From contig NEVA01000001.1 of assembly GCA_002304445.1 (NCBI GenBank), positions 62,001 through 126,000 on the forward strand: a stretch of 64,000 bases of DNA, in the 5' to 3' direction. The notes beneath the pieces are model-generated. The model searched no databases. It saw only the letters and a list, made by a program, of their open reading frames with translations, and was not told where the DNA came from. The translations under genes were made by a program, and so were the position numbers. The stretch comes from Opitutia bacterium Tous-C4FEB (GTDB lineage: Bacteria; Verrucomicrobiota; Verrucomicrobiia; Opitutales; Opitutaceae). Of this stretch, positions 17,575 to 26,411 are shown piece after piece; within the stretch, counting starts at the first letter, position 1; the number at the start of each line of letters is the position of its first letter.

Positions 17575-18393
17575 ATGCAGACCATCGGTGAACGCCTCGA
17601 AGACGCCCGCAAACAGAAAGGCATCTCCATTCGCGAGGCCGCCGAATCCACGAAGATTCGCGGCGAGTATCTCCAGAAATTTGAAAACAACCAATTCGAT
17701 CTCAGCCTGAGCGAGATTTACGTGCGCGGATTTCTGCGCACCTATTCAAATTTCCTAAAACTCCCGCCGGATCGGATTCTCAACGACTATGCTTCGCTCG
17801 GCCACGGCGAGCTTCGTCCCCGCCAACCCAGCCGCGAAGTCTACGGTCGCATGGATGTATCCGTCGCTTCCGCCGATGCACGCGGTGATCGCGGAGCTTC
17901 GCCCGCCGCCGAAACGCCTTCCGACAATCAACGCTCGCAACCCAAGCAGTCCCGCAGCCGCACCAATCTCCCTTCGGCCCCGCTCGTGGATCCCGCCTTC
18001 GCCCTGAAGGCCGTCAAGGTCATTGGGGGGATCGTCGTCTTCCTCCTCGTGGTCTGGGTCGTCCGCGCCGTCTATCAGAGCGTCACCGGCACTGACACGG
18101 CTTCGAAAACGGCCGCCCTACCACCGGTCGCCACCGCACCTGCAGCCGAGCCCACAATCACCCTCATCGCCCTCGACACCGTGCGGCTGAAAGTGGTTCT
18201 TGTCTCAGACGGGCGCGTGCTCTTTCCGGATACCAATCTGTCGCGTGGACAGACCCAAGTGGTGCCAAAGCCCGGCCCGGTCTTTATCACGGCCAGCGCC
18301 TTGGAGAACGTCGCCATCGAAGAAAACGGGCGGCGAACCAATCTGCGCGACCAAGGATTTAAGGGCTACGACCGCGTGAAACTCGGGCAATAA
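17575..18393 (+). CDS. rodZ: RodZ-like HTH/transmembrane cytoskeletal protein
   Basis: 272 residues with the RodZ layout. An N-terminal Xre-type HTH_25 domain (1-75; QTIGERLEDARKQKGISIREAAE ... YLQKFENNQF) is followed by a basic/Pro linker. One transmembrane helix lies at about 147-168 (VKVIGGIVVFLLVVWVVRAVY), and a periplasmic DUF4115 domain at about 190-272. RodZ links MreB filaments to the inner membrane. No mreB lies nearby. It is 54 bp downstream of ftsK and convergent with the next gene. It could instead be a HTH membrane regulator of another kind, but the DUF4115 end favours RodZ. Confidence 0.85.
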   Translation: MQTIGERLEDARKQKGISIREAAESTKIRGEYLQKFENNQFDLSLSEIYVRGFLRTYSNFLKLPPDRILNDYASLGHGELRPRQPSREVYGRMDVSVASADARGDRGASPAAETPSDNQRSQPKQSRSRTNLPSAPLVDPAFALKAVKVIGGIVVFLLVVWVVRAVYQSVTGTDTASKTAALPPVATAPAAEPTITLIALDTVRLKVVLVSDGRVLFPDTNLSRGQTQVVPKPGPVFITASALENVAIEENGRRTNLRDQGFKGYDRVKLGQ

Positions 18394-18413
18394 ACCCGCT
18401 TCCGGCACGGCGC

Positions 18414-18428
18414 GGAGCGCCCCGCTCC
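18414..18428. terminator. GC-rich hairpin between convergent genes
   Basis: GGAGCG (18414-18419) and CGCTCC (18423-18428) form a perfect stem around a 3-nt loop, followed by a second small palindrome GGGGCGCCCC (18432-18441). It lies in the 52-bp gap between the stops of the rodZ-like gene (plus) and the coiled-coil gene (minus). There is no T run on either side, so it may be a weak bidirectional terminator or a REP remnant. Confidence 0.4.
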
Positions 18429-18445
18429 TCGGGGGCGCCCCAACA

Positions 18446-19078
18446 TTATCGCATCGCCACGGGCGGCCCTAAAACTTCCCGCAAAACCATCGCGCGTCGC
18501 AAACTCCGCGGGTCGCGCAAATCATGACGTAGTTCGCTGCCGGCCAAATCCCGCCGGGCGACGACCGCCTCGCTCTCGGCCACCACTGCCGCACGACGCG
18601 ACGCCAACGCCCGCTGCTCGTTCAACGATTGCAACTCCAGCGCAAGCTGCTCCTGCCGCACCAATGAGGCTTCGAGCGTCTCGGACGCGACTTGGAACGC
18701 CGGCTCAGGCTGACGAGTGCGCCCCGGCGCCATCACCGGCAGTGGCACGACCGTCTCGGGGGGCTCTTCAAGCGGCGGCGAACGGAAGGAACGCTCTTCC
18801 TCCGGCTCCGGCATCAGCGGCGGAGGACTCCACTCGGTCGGCACCGATTCGCCCCTACGTTCCGCGATCTTGCGCCGGATCTCTTCCCGCACTTGCTCGG
18901 CGCGCATCTCATCGTCCGCGTCACCTTCAGCCATCGACGCGGGCTGCTGGCTCTTGCGCAGCTCGGCTTCTCTTTCGGCCTCGGCCTGTGCCGCCGCTTC
19001 ACGCCGCGAATTCAGCCAGTAGGCCAGCGCGCCGGCCACGGCGAGAATGACCTGAATATTTTTAGTGATCCATTCCAT
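18446..19078 (-). CDS. Membrane-anchored coiled-coil protein of the flotillin operon, unknown function
   Basis: 210 residues that I do not recognise. One N-terminal membrane helix (about 6-21, KNIQVILAVAGALAYWL) is followed by an Ala/Glu/Arg-rich helix (REAAAQAEAEREAELRKS), then a Pro-rich middle (about 85-130). A second long helix follows (about 135-180, LEASLVRQEQLALELQSLNEQ). The C-terminus (DPRSLRRAMVLREVLGPPVAMR) is short and basic. It is the last gene of the NfeD-NfeD-FloA minus-strand run, 71 bp after floA, so an accessory role at the membrane microdomain is plausible but unproven. Confidence 0.7.
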   Translation of the reverse strand: MEWITKNIQVILAVAGALAYWLNSRREAAAQAEAEREAELRKSQQPASMAEGDADDEMRAEQVREEIRRKIAERRGESVPTEWSPPPLMPEPEEERSFRSPPLEEPPETVVPLPVMAPGRTRQPEPAFQVASETLEASLVRQEQLALELQSLNEQRALASRRAAVVAESEAVVARRDLAGSELRHDLRDPRSLRRAMVLREVLGPPVAMR

Positions 19079-19149
19079 GACGGAAAGCGAACGGGTGACT
19101 CAGCCCGAAATTCGCCCAAGCGATTCCCGGGATCCAGTCACCCGTCCGA

Positions 19150-20148
19150 TCACTTGACGCCCTCGGGCTTGGCGATGCTCTGCCGCATCGCGGAGTCGGC
19201 CTGCACGTTTTCCATTTTGTAATAATCCATGACGCCCAGACGTCCGGACCGGAACGCCTCGGCCATCGCCTTTGGCACTTCGGCCTGCGCGCGGACAACC
19301 TCGGCCTGCATCTCCTGCACGCGGGCTTTCATCTCTTGCTCGACGGCCACGGCGGCCGCCCGGCGAATTTCGGCCTGGGCCTGCGCGATACTCTTGTTCG
19401 CTTCGGCCTGCGCCTCTTGGAGTTTCGCACCCACGTTCTCGCCCACGTCCACGTCGGCGATGTCGATGGAGAGAATCTCGAACGCCGTGCCGACATCGAG
19501 ACCGCGCGCGAGCACGGTTTTTGAAATACTGTCCGGAGACTCAAGCACCGTCTTATAGGTTTCCGACGTGCCGATCGTGGACACGATGCCTTCACCCACG
19601 CGGGCAATGATCGTCTCCTCTTTAGCGCCGCCCACAAAGCGATCGAGGTGCGTGCGGACCGTGACCCGGGCTTTCACTTTCACTTGGATGCCGTCCTTTG
19701 CCACGCCGTCGATCGTGGTGCGGCCGCTGGCGGGATTGGGACAGTCGATCACCTTGGGATCGACGGAAGTGCGCACCGCCTCGAGCACGGATTTGCCAGA
19801 GCCCTTGGTCGCGAGATCGATCGCGCACGCACGGTTCCAATCCAATTCGATGCCGGCCTTGCGTGCCGCAATCAGCGCCTGAATCGTCGGCACCACATTG
19901 CCGCCGGCGAGGAAATGCGCGGCGATGGTGTCGGTTGATATTTCGATGCCGGCCTTCACTGCCGTGATGCGGGCGTCGACCACGAGATTATAGGGCACGC
20001 CGCCGAGCCTCATTCCGAGCAGATTGGCGAAGCCCACGGGCGCGCCGTTGAGCTTGGCCTTCAGCCACGTGTTGATGAAAGCGATAACAATAAAGCCGAT
20101 GATCAGCGCGGGCACACCGATCAGAGCGACGAGGAATAGTGTAGGCAT
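19150..20148 (-). CDS. floA: Flotillin-like protein FloA (UPF0365)
   Basis: 332 residues. The N-terminal hydrophobic hairpin or helix ([21 protein letters not shown], about 4-24) is followed by the PHB/SPFH region with [22 protein letters not shown] and [20 protein letters not shown]. The Ala/Gln/Glu-rich C-terminal helix ([19 protein letters not shown]) is typical. FloA scaffolds functional membrane microdomains and usually sits with an NfeD partner, as here (the short NfeD gene ends 8 bp upstream). Length and motifs match the UPF0365 family closely. Confidence 0.95.
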   Translation of the reverse strand: MPTLFLVALIGVPALIIGFIVIAFINTWLKAKLNGAPVGFANLLGMRLGGVPYNLVVDARITAVKAGIEISTDTIAAHFLAGGNVVPTIQALIAARKAGIELDWNRACAIDLATKGSGKSVLEAVRTSVDPKVIDCPNPASGRTTIDGVAKDGIQVKVKARVTVRTHLDRFVGGAKEETIIARVGEGIVSTIGTSETYKTVLESPDSISKTVLARGLDVGTAFEILSIDIADVDVGENVGAKLQEAQAEANKSIAQAQAEIRRAAAVAVEQEMKARVQEMQAEVVRAQAEVPKAMAEAFRSGRLGVMDYYKMENVQADSAMRQSIAKPEGVK

Positions 20149-20156
20149 AGTAGGAT

Positions 20157-20621
20157 TTAGGTTTTGATTACGATCAGGCGAAAATTATCCAGCCCCGTGA
20201 CGCGCAGTGCCGCGCCCTTGGCCACATGCCCCGCCGGGCAAAACGCCTCGTAGCGGCGGCCCTCCACGAGCACAAATCCCGTCGGCATCAGCGCAGTTTC
20301 CGCCTCGGCACTCTGCCCGATAATCGCGGCGGTAGCCACCGGCGGCTGACTGGTGCCGTCAACCGATGTCTGCACAATCATGCTTTTGCCGAGCCGCGTT
20401 TTCGGCAGCAAAATGAGTTCAATGTAGACGGTCAGTCCGAGCAACAGAGACGCCGCCACCGTTGCGACCGAACCTCCCGCGACACCCAACTTCGCAAAAG
20501 CCACGCCGCAGCCGGCCGCCATGGCCAGACCACCGATGATCCCGAGAACACCGCCCGGCACAAAGACCTCGGCAGCCAGCAGGATGACTCCAACAAAAAA
20601 CAAAAGCGCGATCGCGTTCAT
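20157..20621 (-). CDS. Short NfeD-type membrane protein
   Basis: 154 residues from the ATG at 20621, which overlaps the stop of the long NfeD gene (ATGA). It has two or three N-terminal helices ([21 protein letters not shown] ... [15 protein letters not shown] ... [17 protein letters not shown]) and a C-terminal OB-fold NfeD domain ([25 protein letters not shown] ... [12 protein letters not shown]). NfeD proteins partner flotillins or stomatins. The upstream open frame to 20666 is not used. Confidence 0.88.
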   Translation of the reverse strand: MNAIALLFFVGVILLAAEVFVPGGVLGIIGGLAMAAGCGVAFAKLGVAGGSVATVAASLLLGLTVYIELILLPKTRLGKSMIVQTSVDGTSQPPVATAAIIGQSAEAETALMPTGFVLVEGRRYEAFCPAGHVAKGAALRVTGLDNFRLIVIKT

Positions 20622-22069
20622 GTTGCGTCCCTTTCCACCACGAGCCCGAAGGCCGAGCGCCCGCACACCACGACTGACGCACCCGCTTCGATCGACCCCA
20701 CCGTAACCGACGCCTCGTAGCGCCGCCCGTCGATTTCCACCTGACCACTCGGAAACAACGCCGTTGCCGCGACCCCTCGTTGCCCGATCAAGTCCGCCAA
20801 TCCGCCCGCAGCCGAGGGCGCTCCTCCCGAATCTTGCGCCGTGCCGCCGATGACCCCGGTCACGGCCAACTGGTCCCAGAACCAGCCGTTCGGGATAAAG
20901 CGGATCAACGCTACGCCCAGCCCGACCGCGACCACCAATCCGAGACCCAAATTCTGCGCCGGCGCCAAAAACGCGTCACCCGACCACGCGATCGACAGCG
21001 GTTCGTTCGGCCAGAGGTCAGCCATCGCCCACACCAGCGAGCCCAACATCATGATCAATCCGGCCAAGGCCGCCACAATCACACCGGGGAAAAAAAGCAG
21101 TTCCGCCATGACCAACAAAAGTCCGACCGAAAAAACCAATATCGGCTCATGCCCCGATAGCCCGGCGACGTAACTGCTCAAAAACACCACACCAAGCAGC
21201 ACGAAGCCGGAGATTCCCATCAGTCCGAAACCGGGCGTCTTAAACTCGATGAAGAGGGCCAAAAGACCGAGTCCGAGCAGGATCGGGGAAATCTTATTAA
21301 GGAAAACGGCAAGCCTCTCCGACCAAGTAATCTCGAGTCGCTTCACCGTGAATCCACCGGCACCGAATTTCTTGGTCAAAAGTTCATCCATCGTCTTCGC
21401 CGTGCCCGCCGAAAGCAGAGCCCTCGCCGGATCGCCATAGGTCTTGGCCGATTCGGTCGCGGTGAGTGAAAGCAGCTCGCCTTTGGACTTCAGAACTTCG
21501 CCTTCGATTTTCAATTCATAGTCCGAGTCCACCATCGCGGAAATCACCTGTCCCCGATAGCCCTTGCCCTCGGAGATCGAGCGCAACCGCGCCTTCAGAT
21601 AGCTGACGATCTTCATCTTCATCGTCGCATCGACATCCTGACCCGTGCCCGACACCGGCGCAGCCGCGCCGATGATTCCGTCGGGCGCGAACCAGATCTC
21701 TCCCGTCATCGCCGAGATGAAAGCTCCGGCCGAGATGGCCTCGTTGTTCACGTAAGTGACTGTCTCGCCCGGGAATTTCCCGAGGGCCTCCATGATCTCA
21801 AACGTGACATCAAGGGCGCCCCCGGGCGTCTTCATATCCAGAACGACGGCATCGGCTTTTTCGTCGATCGCCTCCTTTAGTCCACGCCTGAGAATGTAGA
21901 GCACCGGCGAAGCAATCTCCCCTTCGACCGGGATTACCACCACCCGCTTTTGAGTCGCCGATCCGGTTGGCACCACCGGTCCGTCCACCGGAGAAAAAGC
22001 CGGCGCCGGCTCCGCCCCGAGCGGGAGAGTGAGGCCTGCGACCAACAAAAGTAGGCGACGGAAAAACAT
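20618..22069 (-). CDS. Long NfeD: membrane-bound ClpP-class serine protease
   Basis: 483 residues: signal sequence (MFFRRLLLLVAGLTLPLGA), a ClpP-like protease domain (about 45-235), four to five membrane helices (about 255-390) and a C-terminal OB domain (about 400-483). The protease segment shows the family nucleophile region VNNEAISAGAFISAMTGEIW and a downstream Lys-rich MKMKIVSYLKA, consistent with a Ser-Lys dyad. Family members cut stomatin or flotillin partners near their C-termini. It is the first gene of the four-gene membrane operon and is divergent from galM. Confidence 0.9.
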   Translation of the reverse strand: MFFRRLLLLVAGLTLPLGAEPAPAFSPVDGPVVPTGSATQKRVVVIPVEGEIASPVLYILRRGLKEAIDEKADAVVLDMKTPGGALDVTFEIMEALGKFPGETVTYVNNEAISAGAFISAMTGEIWFAPDGIIGAAAPVSGTGQDVDATMKMKIVSYLKARLRSISEGKGYRGQVISAMVDSDYELKIEGEVLKSKGELLSLTATESAKTYGDPARALLSAGTAKTMDELLTKKFGAGGFTVKRLEITWSERLAVFLNKISPILLGLGLLALFIEFKTPGFGLMGISGFVLLGVVFLSSYVAGLSGHEPILVFSVGLLLVMAELLFFPGVIVAALAGLIMMLGSLVWAMADLWPNEPLSIAWSGDAFLAPAQNLGLGLVVAVGLGVALIRFIPNGWFWDQLAVTGVIGGTAQDSGGAPSAAGGLADLIGQRGVAATALFPSGQVEIDGRRYEASVTVGSIEAGASVVVCGRSAFGLVVERDAT

Positions 22070-22213
22070 GGACCGTTAACCAAAGGCGCTCCGACCCGTC
22101 ATGCAAGCGCCGTGCGCATGGAGCGACCGCACGCCGTTTCCAAAAATCAACGACGACGCCCGCCGGCGGAAAAAATCCTTTTCCCCCGAGCGCAGCCCGT
22201 GCTTCCTCGCACT

Positions 22214-23137
22214 ATGGAAAAAGTTTCCCACCTCGGCCACACGCTCACCCGGTGGCGCGTCGGCCAATCCACCTTTCTTGCTTATCCCGAACGGGGCGCG
22301 CGCCTCATGAACTGGAACCTCACGCTCGGCGACGGCTCGGTGCGCGACATCGTTTACTGGCCCGAACTCACCAGCTTGGACGACTTCGTCAAAACCCGCG
22401 GCGGCAATCCCATTCTCTTTCCTTTCAACGCGCGCACGTTCGACGGCGGCGACATTTATTTTTGGCGCGCGGCCGACGGCATCCGGCGGCCCATGCCCAT
22501 GCACGGCATTGCCCGCCAATCCGATTTTGCCGTCACCCGCCTTGAACCGACCGGCTTTACCGCCCGCCTGACCCCAAATGCCGAGACGCGCGCCTGCTAC
22601 CCCTACGAATTCGATTTCGACGTCACGTATCGCTTCTCCCCGCTCGGCCTCACCTGTGAATTCGCCCTGACCAACCATGGGCAGGATCCGCTGCCCTGGA
22701 GCGCCGGCCATCATTTTTATTTCACCATGCCGTGGACCGAGGGCACGACCCGCGCAGACTACTTGATCCGCATCCCCGCCACCCGCCGTTACAAACAAGA
22801 CCCGAACAACGGGCAACTCCTCCCCGGACCCGCGCTCAATCTCGACGAGCCCCTTTCCAACCCCGCGCTGGTCGACACCTTGCACACCGCTCTTAAGAGC
22901 AACGAGGTGGTCTTCGGCGAACGCGGTCGTCCCGGTGACATCGCCGTGCGGATCGGCGCCGCCAAAGTCCCGCCGCCCGACGCCACGTTCGTGAGTTGGA
23001 CCCTCGAAGACACTTCGCCCTATTACTGTGTCGAGCCGTGGATGGGCCCGCCCAACGCGGCCGAGCACAAGGTCGGTCTGCACTTCGTCAAACCCGGCGA
23101 AACCGGGAAGTTCACGGTCAGCGTCGCCGTGAAGTAG
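22214..23137 (+). CDS. galM: Aldose 1-epimerase family protein
   Basis: 307 residues from the ATG at 22214 (MEKVSHLGHTLTRW); the frame extends to 22112 without similarity. GalM-fold features: NPILFPFNARTFDGGDIYFW, MHGIARQSDFAV with the conserved His, and LPWSAGHHFYFTMPW with the catalytic His. The C-terminal CVEPWMGPPNA supplies the Glu. It interconverts alpha and beta anomers of aldoses. No signal peptide is present, so it is cytosolic. Divergent members act on hexose 6-phosphates, so substrate preference is open. It is not in an obvious sugar operon. Confidence 0.88.
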   Translation: MEKVSHLGHTLTRWRVGQSTFLAYPERGARLMNWNLTLGDGSVRDIVYWPELTSLDDFVKTRGGNPILFPFNARTFDGGDIYFWRAADGIRRPMPMHGIARQSDFAVTRLEPTGFTARLTPNAETRACYPYEFDFDVTYRFSPLGLTCEFALTNHGQDPLPWSAGHHFYFTMPWTEGTTRADYLIRIPATRRYKQDPNNGQLLPGPALNLDEPLSNPALVDTLHTALKSNEVVFGERGRPGDIAVRIGAAKVPPPDATFVSWTLEDTSPYYCVEPWMGPPNAAEHKVGLHFVKPGETGKFTVSVAVK

Positions 23138-23189
23138 CCGGACGATTTTTACCGTTACAAATTTCCATCCACCGCCTCACACTGCTGCC

Positions 23190-23570
23190 ATGACCCTCTT
23201 TTTCTTCCCTGCCGCCTTTATCGAAGGCGTCGGTGGCCTCGAAATGATAGTGATTCTGACTTTGGTCTTGGTCATGTTTGGCGGGAAAAAACTACCCGAA
23301 TTTGCCCGGGGCCTCGGCAAGTCCGTCAAGGAATTCAAAAAAGCGGCCAGCGGGGTCGAAGAGGAATTCAAACGCGCCCTTGCCGACGACGAAGCCAAAA
23401 AATACGTCGCGAATCTCCCCGCCAGCCCAAGCAGCTCCGATCCCGTCCCCGCGCTGCCGGCGCCCGAAAACTCCATCGCCGCGTCGCCCATCGAGCCCGA
23501 AATCACGCCCGCGCCGGCTCCTCCCGCCCCACCCCCGCCGGAAAAACCCCGGCATTCGGCCGACGTTTGA
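23190..23570 (+). CDS. tatA: Sec-independent translocase TatA/TatE
   Basis: 126 residues. One N-terminal membrane helix (GGLEMIVILTLVLVMFG, about 14-30) runs into the FGGKKLPEFARGLGKSVKEF hinge and amphipathic helix that define TatA. The tail is acidic and then very Pro/Ala-rich (about 75-126), longer than the typical 60-90 residues. TatA forms the size-variable pore for folded proteins. The window holds at least three plausible Tat substrates (4921, 6216 and 50897 genes). tatB and tatC are not adjacent. Confidence 0.92.
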   Translation: MTLFFFPAAFIEGVGGLEMIVILTLVLVMFGGKKLPEFARGLGKSVKEFKKAASGVEEEFKRALADDEAKKYVANLPASPSSSDPVPALPAPENSIAASPIEPEITPAPAPPAPPPPEKPRHSADV

Positions 23571-23612
23571 GATACTCGTGATCGGCCGGGCGCTCCGCGG
23601 GATGATTCGGCC

Positions 23613-24824
23613 ATGAACATTGCATCCCTTCTACGCCGGCTTTTCTTCTTCGCCCTGTTCGGCGCCGCGCAAGCCCATGAGACGCCGCCTCTGCTGCTGA
23701 TCTCTATGGACGGCTTCCGGTGGGATTATTGTGCGCTGCATCCCGCCGAGACCCCAAATCTCCGCGCGCTTATCTGCGAGGGCACGACCGCCCGCAGCCT
23801 CATCCCCGTCTTCCCGACGAATACGTTTCCCAACCATTACTCGATCGCGACCGGCCTTCGCCCGGCTCGCCACGGGATGATCAATAACGAATTCTTCGAC
23901 TCATCGACCGGCGAGGTCTTCAACTACAAAAATCCCGCGTCCGTCGGCGCCGCCAAATGGTGGGGCGGTGAATCGATTTGGACCACCGCCGTCCGCCAAG
24001 GTCGCCCCGCCGCGAGCTACTTCTGGGTCGGTTCCGAAGCTGAAATCCACGGCGTGAGGCCCACGTTTTGGAAACGTTACGATTACTCGGTGCCGTTTGC
24101 GCAGCGCCTCGAAGAACTGGTCGCCTGGCTCCGCCTGCCCCCGGCCCAGCGGCCCGCCTTCATCGCCTTCTATTTCGAGGAAACCAATTCAACCGGCCAC
24201 AACCACGGCCCCGATTCGTCCGCGCTCGCCGCCGCCGTCCGCTTGCTCGACACGCAACTGGGCACATTGCGTACCCGTCTCGCCGCCGAAGGCGTCACCC
24301 CGAATTTTGTCATCGTCTCCGATCACGGCATGGCGCCCGTGAGCGTCGATCGCGTGATCGTGCTTGAGGATTACATCGATCCAAAAACCGTGCAGATCGA
24401 TTTCGCGGGTTCAGTCGTCGGACTCCAACCCCTCTCCGGCGACACCAACCGTCTCATGGCCCAGCTCGCGCGGATCCCCCATGCGCAGGCCTGTCTCGCC
24501 GCCGATCTGCCCGCGCATTTCCAACTAAAGGACAACCCTCGCATCGCGCCGGTTTGGGTTTTGCCCGAACTCGGCTGGCATGTCCTGCCTCGCAAAAAAT
24601 ACGAACTGACCCGCCCAACGTATATCAAGGGCGACCATGGCTACGACCCGGCTCTCCCCGCGATGCACGGCATCTTTGTCGCCAGCGGCCCCTCGTTCAA
24701 AGCCGGCGTCGTCACTGAAGCCGTCGAGAATATCCACATTTACAATCTGCTCTGTGCCGCGCTGCGCCTCACCCCGGCACCCAACGACGGCGACGATCGC
24801 CTCGTCCGCGCCGCCCTGCGCTGA
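23613..24824 (+). CDS. Nucleotide pyrophosphatase/phosphodiesterase (NPP) family, ectoenzyme
   Basis: 403 residues with a signal peptide (MNIASLLRRLFFFALFGAAQA). It is an alkaline-phosphatase superfamily member. LLISMDGFRWDY gives the first metal Asp. FPTNTFPNHYSIATGL contains the Thr nucleophile (near residue 70), as in ENPP enzymes. VIVSDHGM supplies the Asp-His pair, and KGDHGYDPALPAMHGIF the late His ligands. It hydrolyses phosphodiester or pyrophosphate bonds of nucleotides or lipids outside the cytoplasm. Its length matches bacterial NPPs. No operon partner is evident. Confidence 0.92.
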   Translation: MNIASLLRRLFFFALFGAAQAHETPPLLLISMDGFRWDYCALHPAETPNLRALICEGTTARSLIPVFPTNTFPNHYSIATGLRPARHGMINNEFFDSSTGEVFNYKNPASVGAAKWWGGESIWTTAVRQGRPAASYFWVGSEAEIHGVRPTFWKRYDYSVPFAQRLEELVAWLRLPPAQRPAFIAFYFEETNSTGHNHGPDSSALAAAVRLLDTQLGTLRTRLAAEGVTPNFVIVSDHGMAPVSVDRVIVLEDYIDPKTVQIDFAGSVVGLQPLSGDTNRLMAQLARIPHAQACLAADLPAHFQLKDNPRIAPVWVLPELGWHVLPRKKYELTRPTYIKGDHGYDPALPAMHGIFVASGPSFKAGVVTEAVENIHIYNLLCAALRLTPAPNDGDDRLVRAALR

Positions 24825-25051
24825 ATCCCGTCCGCGCAGATTCTGCCCAAGCACTTTTTTGAGTCATGCGATGGATCACTGAAACTTTTTGCGGACTGCG
24901 GCGTTCTCCGGGGGTTGCCCGCACATTTAATCCGCACCTTGCCATGAAATTCCCGACCATTTTCCTTTCGATCGTCCCGGGCCACAAAGGCCTGCTCCTT
25001 ACTGCCTAAACTCCGCTCAATCCTACTCCACGCATTTACTCCACCCACCCG

Positions 25052-25870
25052 ATGAATTCCTTCAATCCTCCCATCCTCTCCGGCAACACGATGCACGTCA
25101 TCGACTATAAAGTTCACGGCGACGACATGCAGTTCGTCGAGATCGAGCTCGATCCCAACGAGGCCGTGGTCGCCGAGGCCGGCGGCATGATGTTCATGGA
25201 CGACGGGATCGCGATGGAGACGATCTTCGGCGACGGCTCGACCCAGAATCGCGGCTTCGTGGGCGCATTGCTGGGCGCCGGCAAACGCCTGCTGACGGGC
25301 GAGTCGCTCTTCATGACGGTGTTTCAGAACCAGGGCGCAGGCAAACGTCGGGTCGCATTCGGCGCGCCCTATCCCGGAAAGATCCTGCCCATCCCACTGG
25401 CCTCGATCGGCGGGGAACTCATCGCCCAAAAGGACTCGTTTCTCTGCGCGGCAAAAGGCGTTTCCGTCAGCATTGCCTTCCAGAAAAAACTCGGGGCCGG
25501 CCTCTTCGGCGGTGAGGGCTTCATCATGCAACGGCTCCAAGGCGACGGCTGGGCCTTCATCCACGCCGGCGGCACGCTCTATGAGCGCACCCTCGCGCCC
25601 GGCGAAACCCTGCGCGTCGATACGGGCTGCATCGTCGCCTTCCAACCGTCGGTTGATTACGACATTCAAATGGTGGGCGGCATCAAAACCGCCTTCTTCG
25701 GCGGCGAAGGCCTCTTCTTCGCGACCTTGCGCGGCCCCGGTAAAGTCTGGCTCCAATCACTGCCCTTCTCCCGTCTCGCCGGCCGCATCGTCGGTGCCGC
25801 CCGCGGCGGACGAGAGGAAGGCTCCACTCTCGGCGGCCTCGGCCGCCTCCTCGACGGCGACAACCGCTGA
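25052..25870 (+). CDS. TIGR00266/AIM24 family protein
   Basis: 272 residues. The opening [38 protein letters not shown], the middle [17 protein letters not shown] and [25 protein letters not shown], and the end [30 protein letters not shown] match the AIM24 beta-helix family strongly. The biochemical role of bacterial members is not known. The ATG at 25052 is used; the internal Met14 (MHVIDYKV) is a possible shorter start. It lies 227 bp after the NPP gene; that gap holds no convincing gene. Confidence 0.9.
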   Translation: MNSFNPPILSGNTMHVIDYKVHGDDMQFVEIELDPNEAVVAEAGGMMFMDDGIAMETIFGDGSTQNRGFVGALLGAGKRLLTGESLFMTVFQNQGAGKRRVAFGAPYPGKILPIPLASIGGELIAQKDSFLCAAKGVSVSIAFQKKLGAGLFGGEGFIMQRLQGDGWAFIHAGGTLYERTLAPGETLRVDTGCIVAFQPSVDYDIQMVGGIKTAFFGGEGLFFATLRGPGKVWLQSLPFSRLAGRIVGAARGGREEGSTLGGLGRLLDGDNR

Positions 25871-26002
25871 GCGCCGTAAAACAGGCCGGTCTTTATGACA
25901 CGTACCACCCAAAAAATTCTCGACGCTGTCTGAACGATCAGCAGTTTGACCGATGCATCAGGAAAGAAGCCGCCCTTAAAAGCGGTTTCAGCCAACCGGG
26001 CC

Positions 26003-26118
26003 GGGAGCGGCCACGGTGGATCGGGCGAAAGCCCGGATGTGCGTCACCCGCAAAGGCGACGAACCACAACGCTCCCGAAGACGAAACCGATCTGATGCCC
26101 AGATCGGTTTTTTGTTTT
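26003..26118 (+). ncRNA. Candidate structured RNA: three-way junction plus terminator
   Basis: Manual folding on the plus strand gives a closing stem GGGAGCG (26003-26009) with CGCTCCC (26070-26076). An inner helix pairs GTGG (26016-26019) with CCAC (26063-26066). Hairpin 1 is CGGGC-GAAA-GCCCG (26022-26035). Hairpin 2 is CGTC...GACG (26042-26061) around CC/GG and a CGCAAA loop. An AAG-rich linker and a Rho-independent terminator (26084-26118) follow, 39 bp before the next ATG. The layout resembles a riboswitch with an expression platform, or a small RNA. It does not match c-di-GMP-I, TPP, cobalamin or purine consensus features that I know. No class is assigned. Confidence 0.55.
26084..26118 (+). 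terminator. Rho-independent terminator before a small-gene pair
   Basis: Stem AAACCGATCT (26084-26093) with AGATCGGTTT (26101-26110), loop GATGCCC, and a T run that begins in the stem and continues TTTGTTTT. It sits between the structured RNA and the ATG at 26157. The segment GATCGG at 26019-26024 repeats the 3' stem core and could pair with CCGATC (26087-26092). That would open the terminator and use up hairpin 1. Confidence 0.8.
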
Positions 26119-26156
26119 CATCCTGCGGCACGTTCCTCTCCACGAAAACTCCGCCC

Positions 26157-26411
26157 ATGAACCTCGAAGCAAAAGTCCCCGGCATCCGCGCCTGCGCGGG
26201 CAACCCGAACCATCACCTGTGGAACAACCATGGCACTTGGTTCCTGCACTACACGGCCTATCCCACGCCGTTCACCAAGGAGCGCATCCGCCGGTCCCTC
26301 GGCACCAAAGATGTCTTGGCGGCCCGGTCCCGGCGCGACCGTTGTTTCGAACAACTCACCCGCGAAGCCGCCAAGCTCGCTCCGCCCCCGCACAAACAGG
26401 CCGCCGCATGA
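26157..26411 (+). CDS. Small protein resembling a stand-alone tyrosine-recombinase arm-binding domain
   Basis: 84 residues. The segment NNHGTWFLHYTAYPTPFTKERIRRSLGTKDVLAARSRRD (residues about 23-61) resembles the N-terminal arm-type DNA-binding domain of phage/ICE integrases, where a short beta sheet is followed by RRSLGTKD and a basic helix. No catalytic recombinase domain follows: the frame stops after an Ala/Pro-rich tail. It could be a DNA-binding regulator or excisionase-like protein, or a truncated integrase relic. Against decay, it overlaps the next frame by ATGA and follows a structured leader. Family call by eye only. Confidence 0.5.
   Translation: MNLEAKVPGIRACAGNPNHHLWNNHGTWFLHYTAYPTPFTKERIRRSLGTKDVLAARSRRDRCFEQLTREAAKLAPPPHKQAAA

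Noticed and set aside
24944-25009. 21-residue reading frame (MKFPTIFLSIVPGHKG...) upstream of the AIM24 gene as a leader peptide
   Set aside because: No terminator/antiterminator or codon run suggesting attenuation; too short to support.
26003-26076. c-di-GMP-I (GEMM) riboswitch, suggested by the GAAA hairpin and the CGCAAAGG segment
   Set aside because: The conserved GGGCAAACC ... GGACGCAAAGCC arrangement around the GNRA hairpin is not present, and the second hairpin has the wrong layout. It is left as an unclassified structured RNA.
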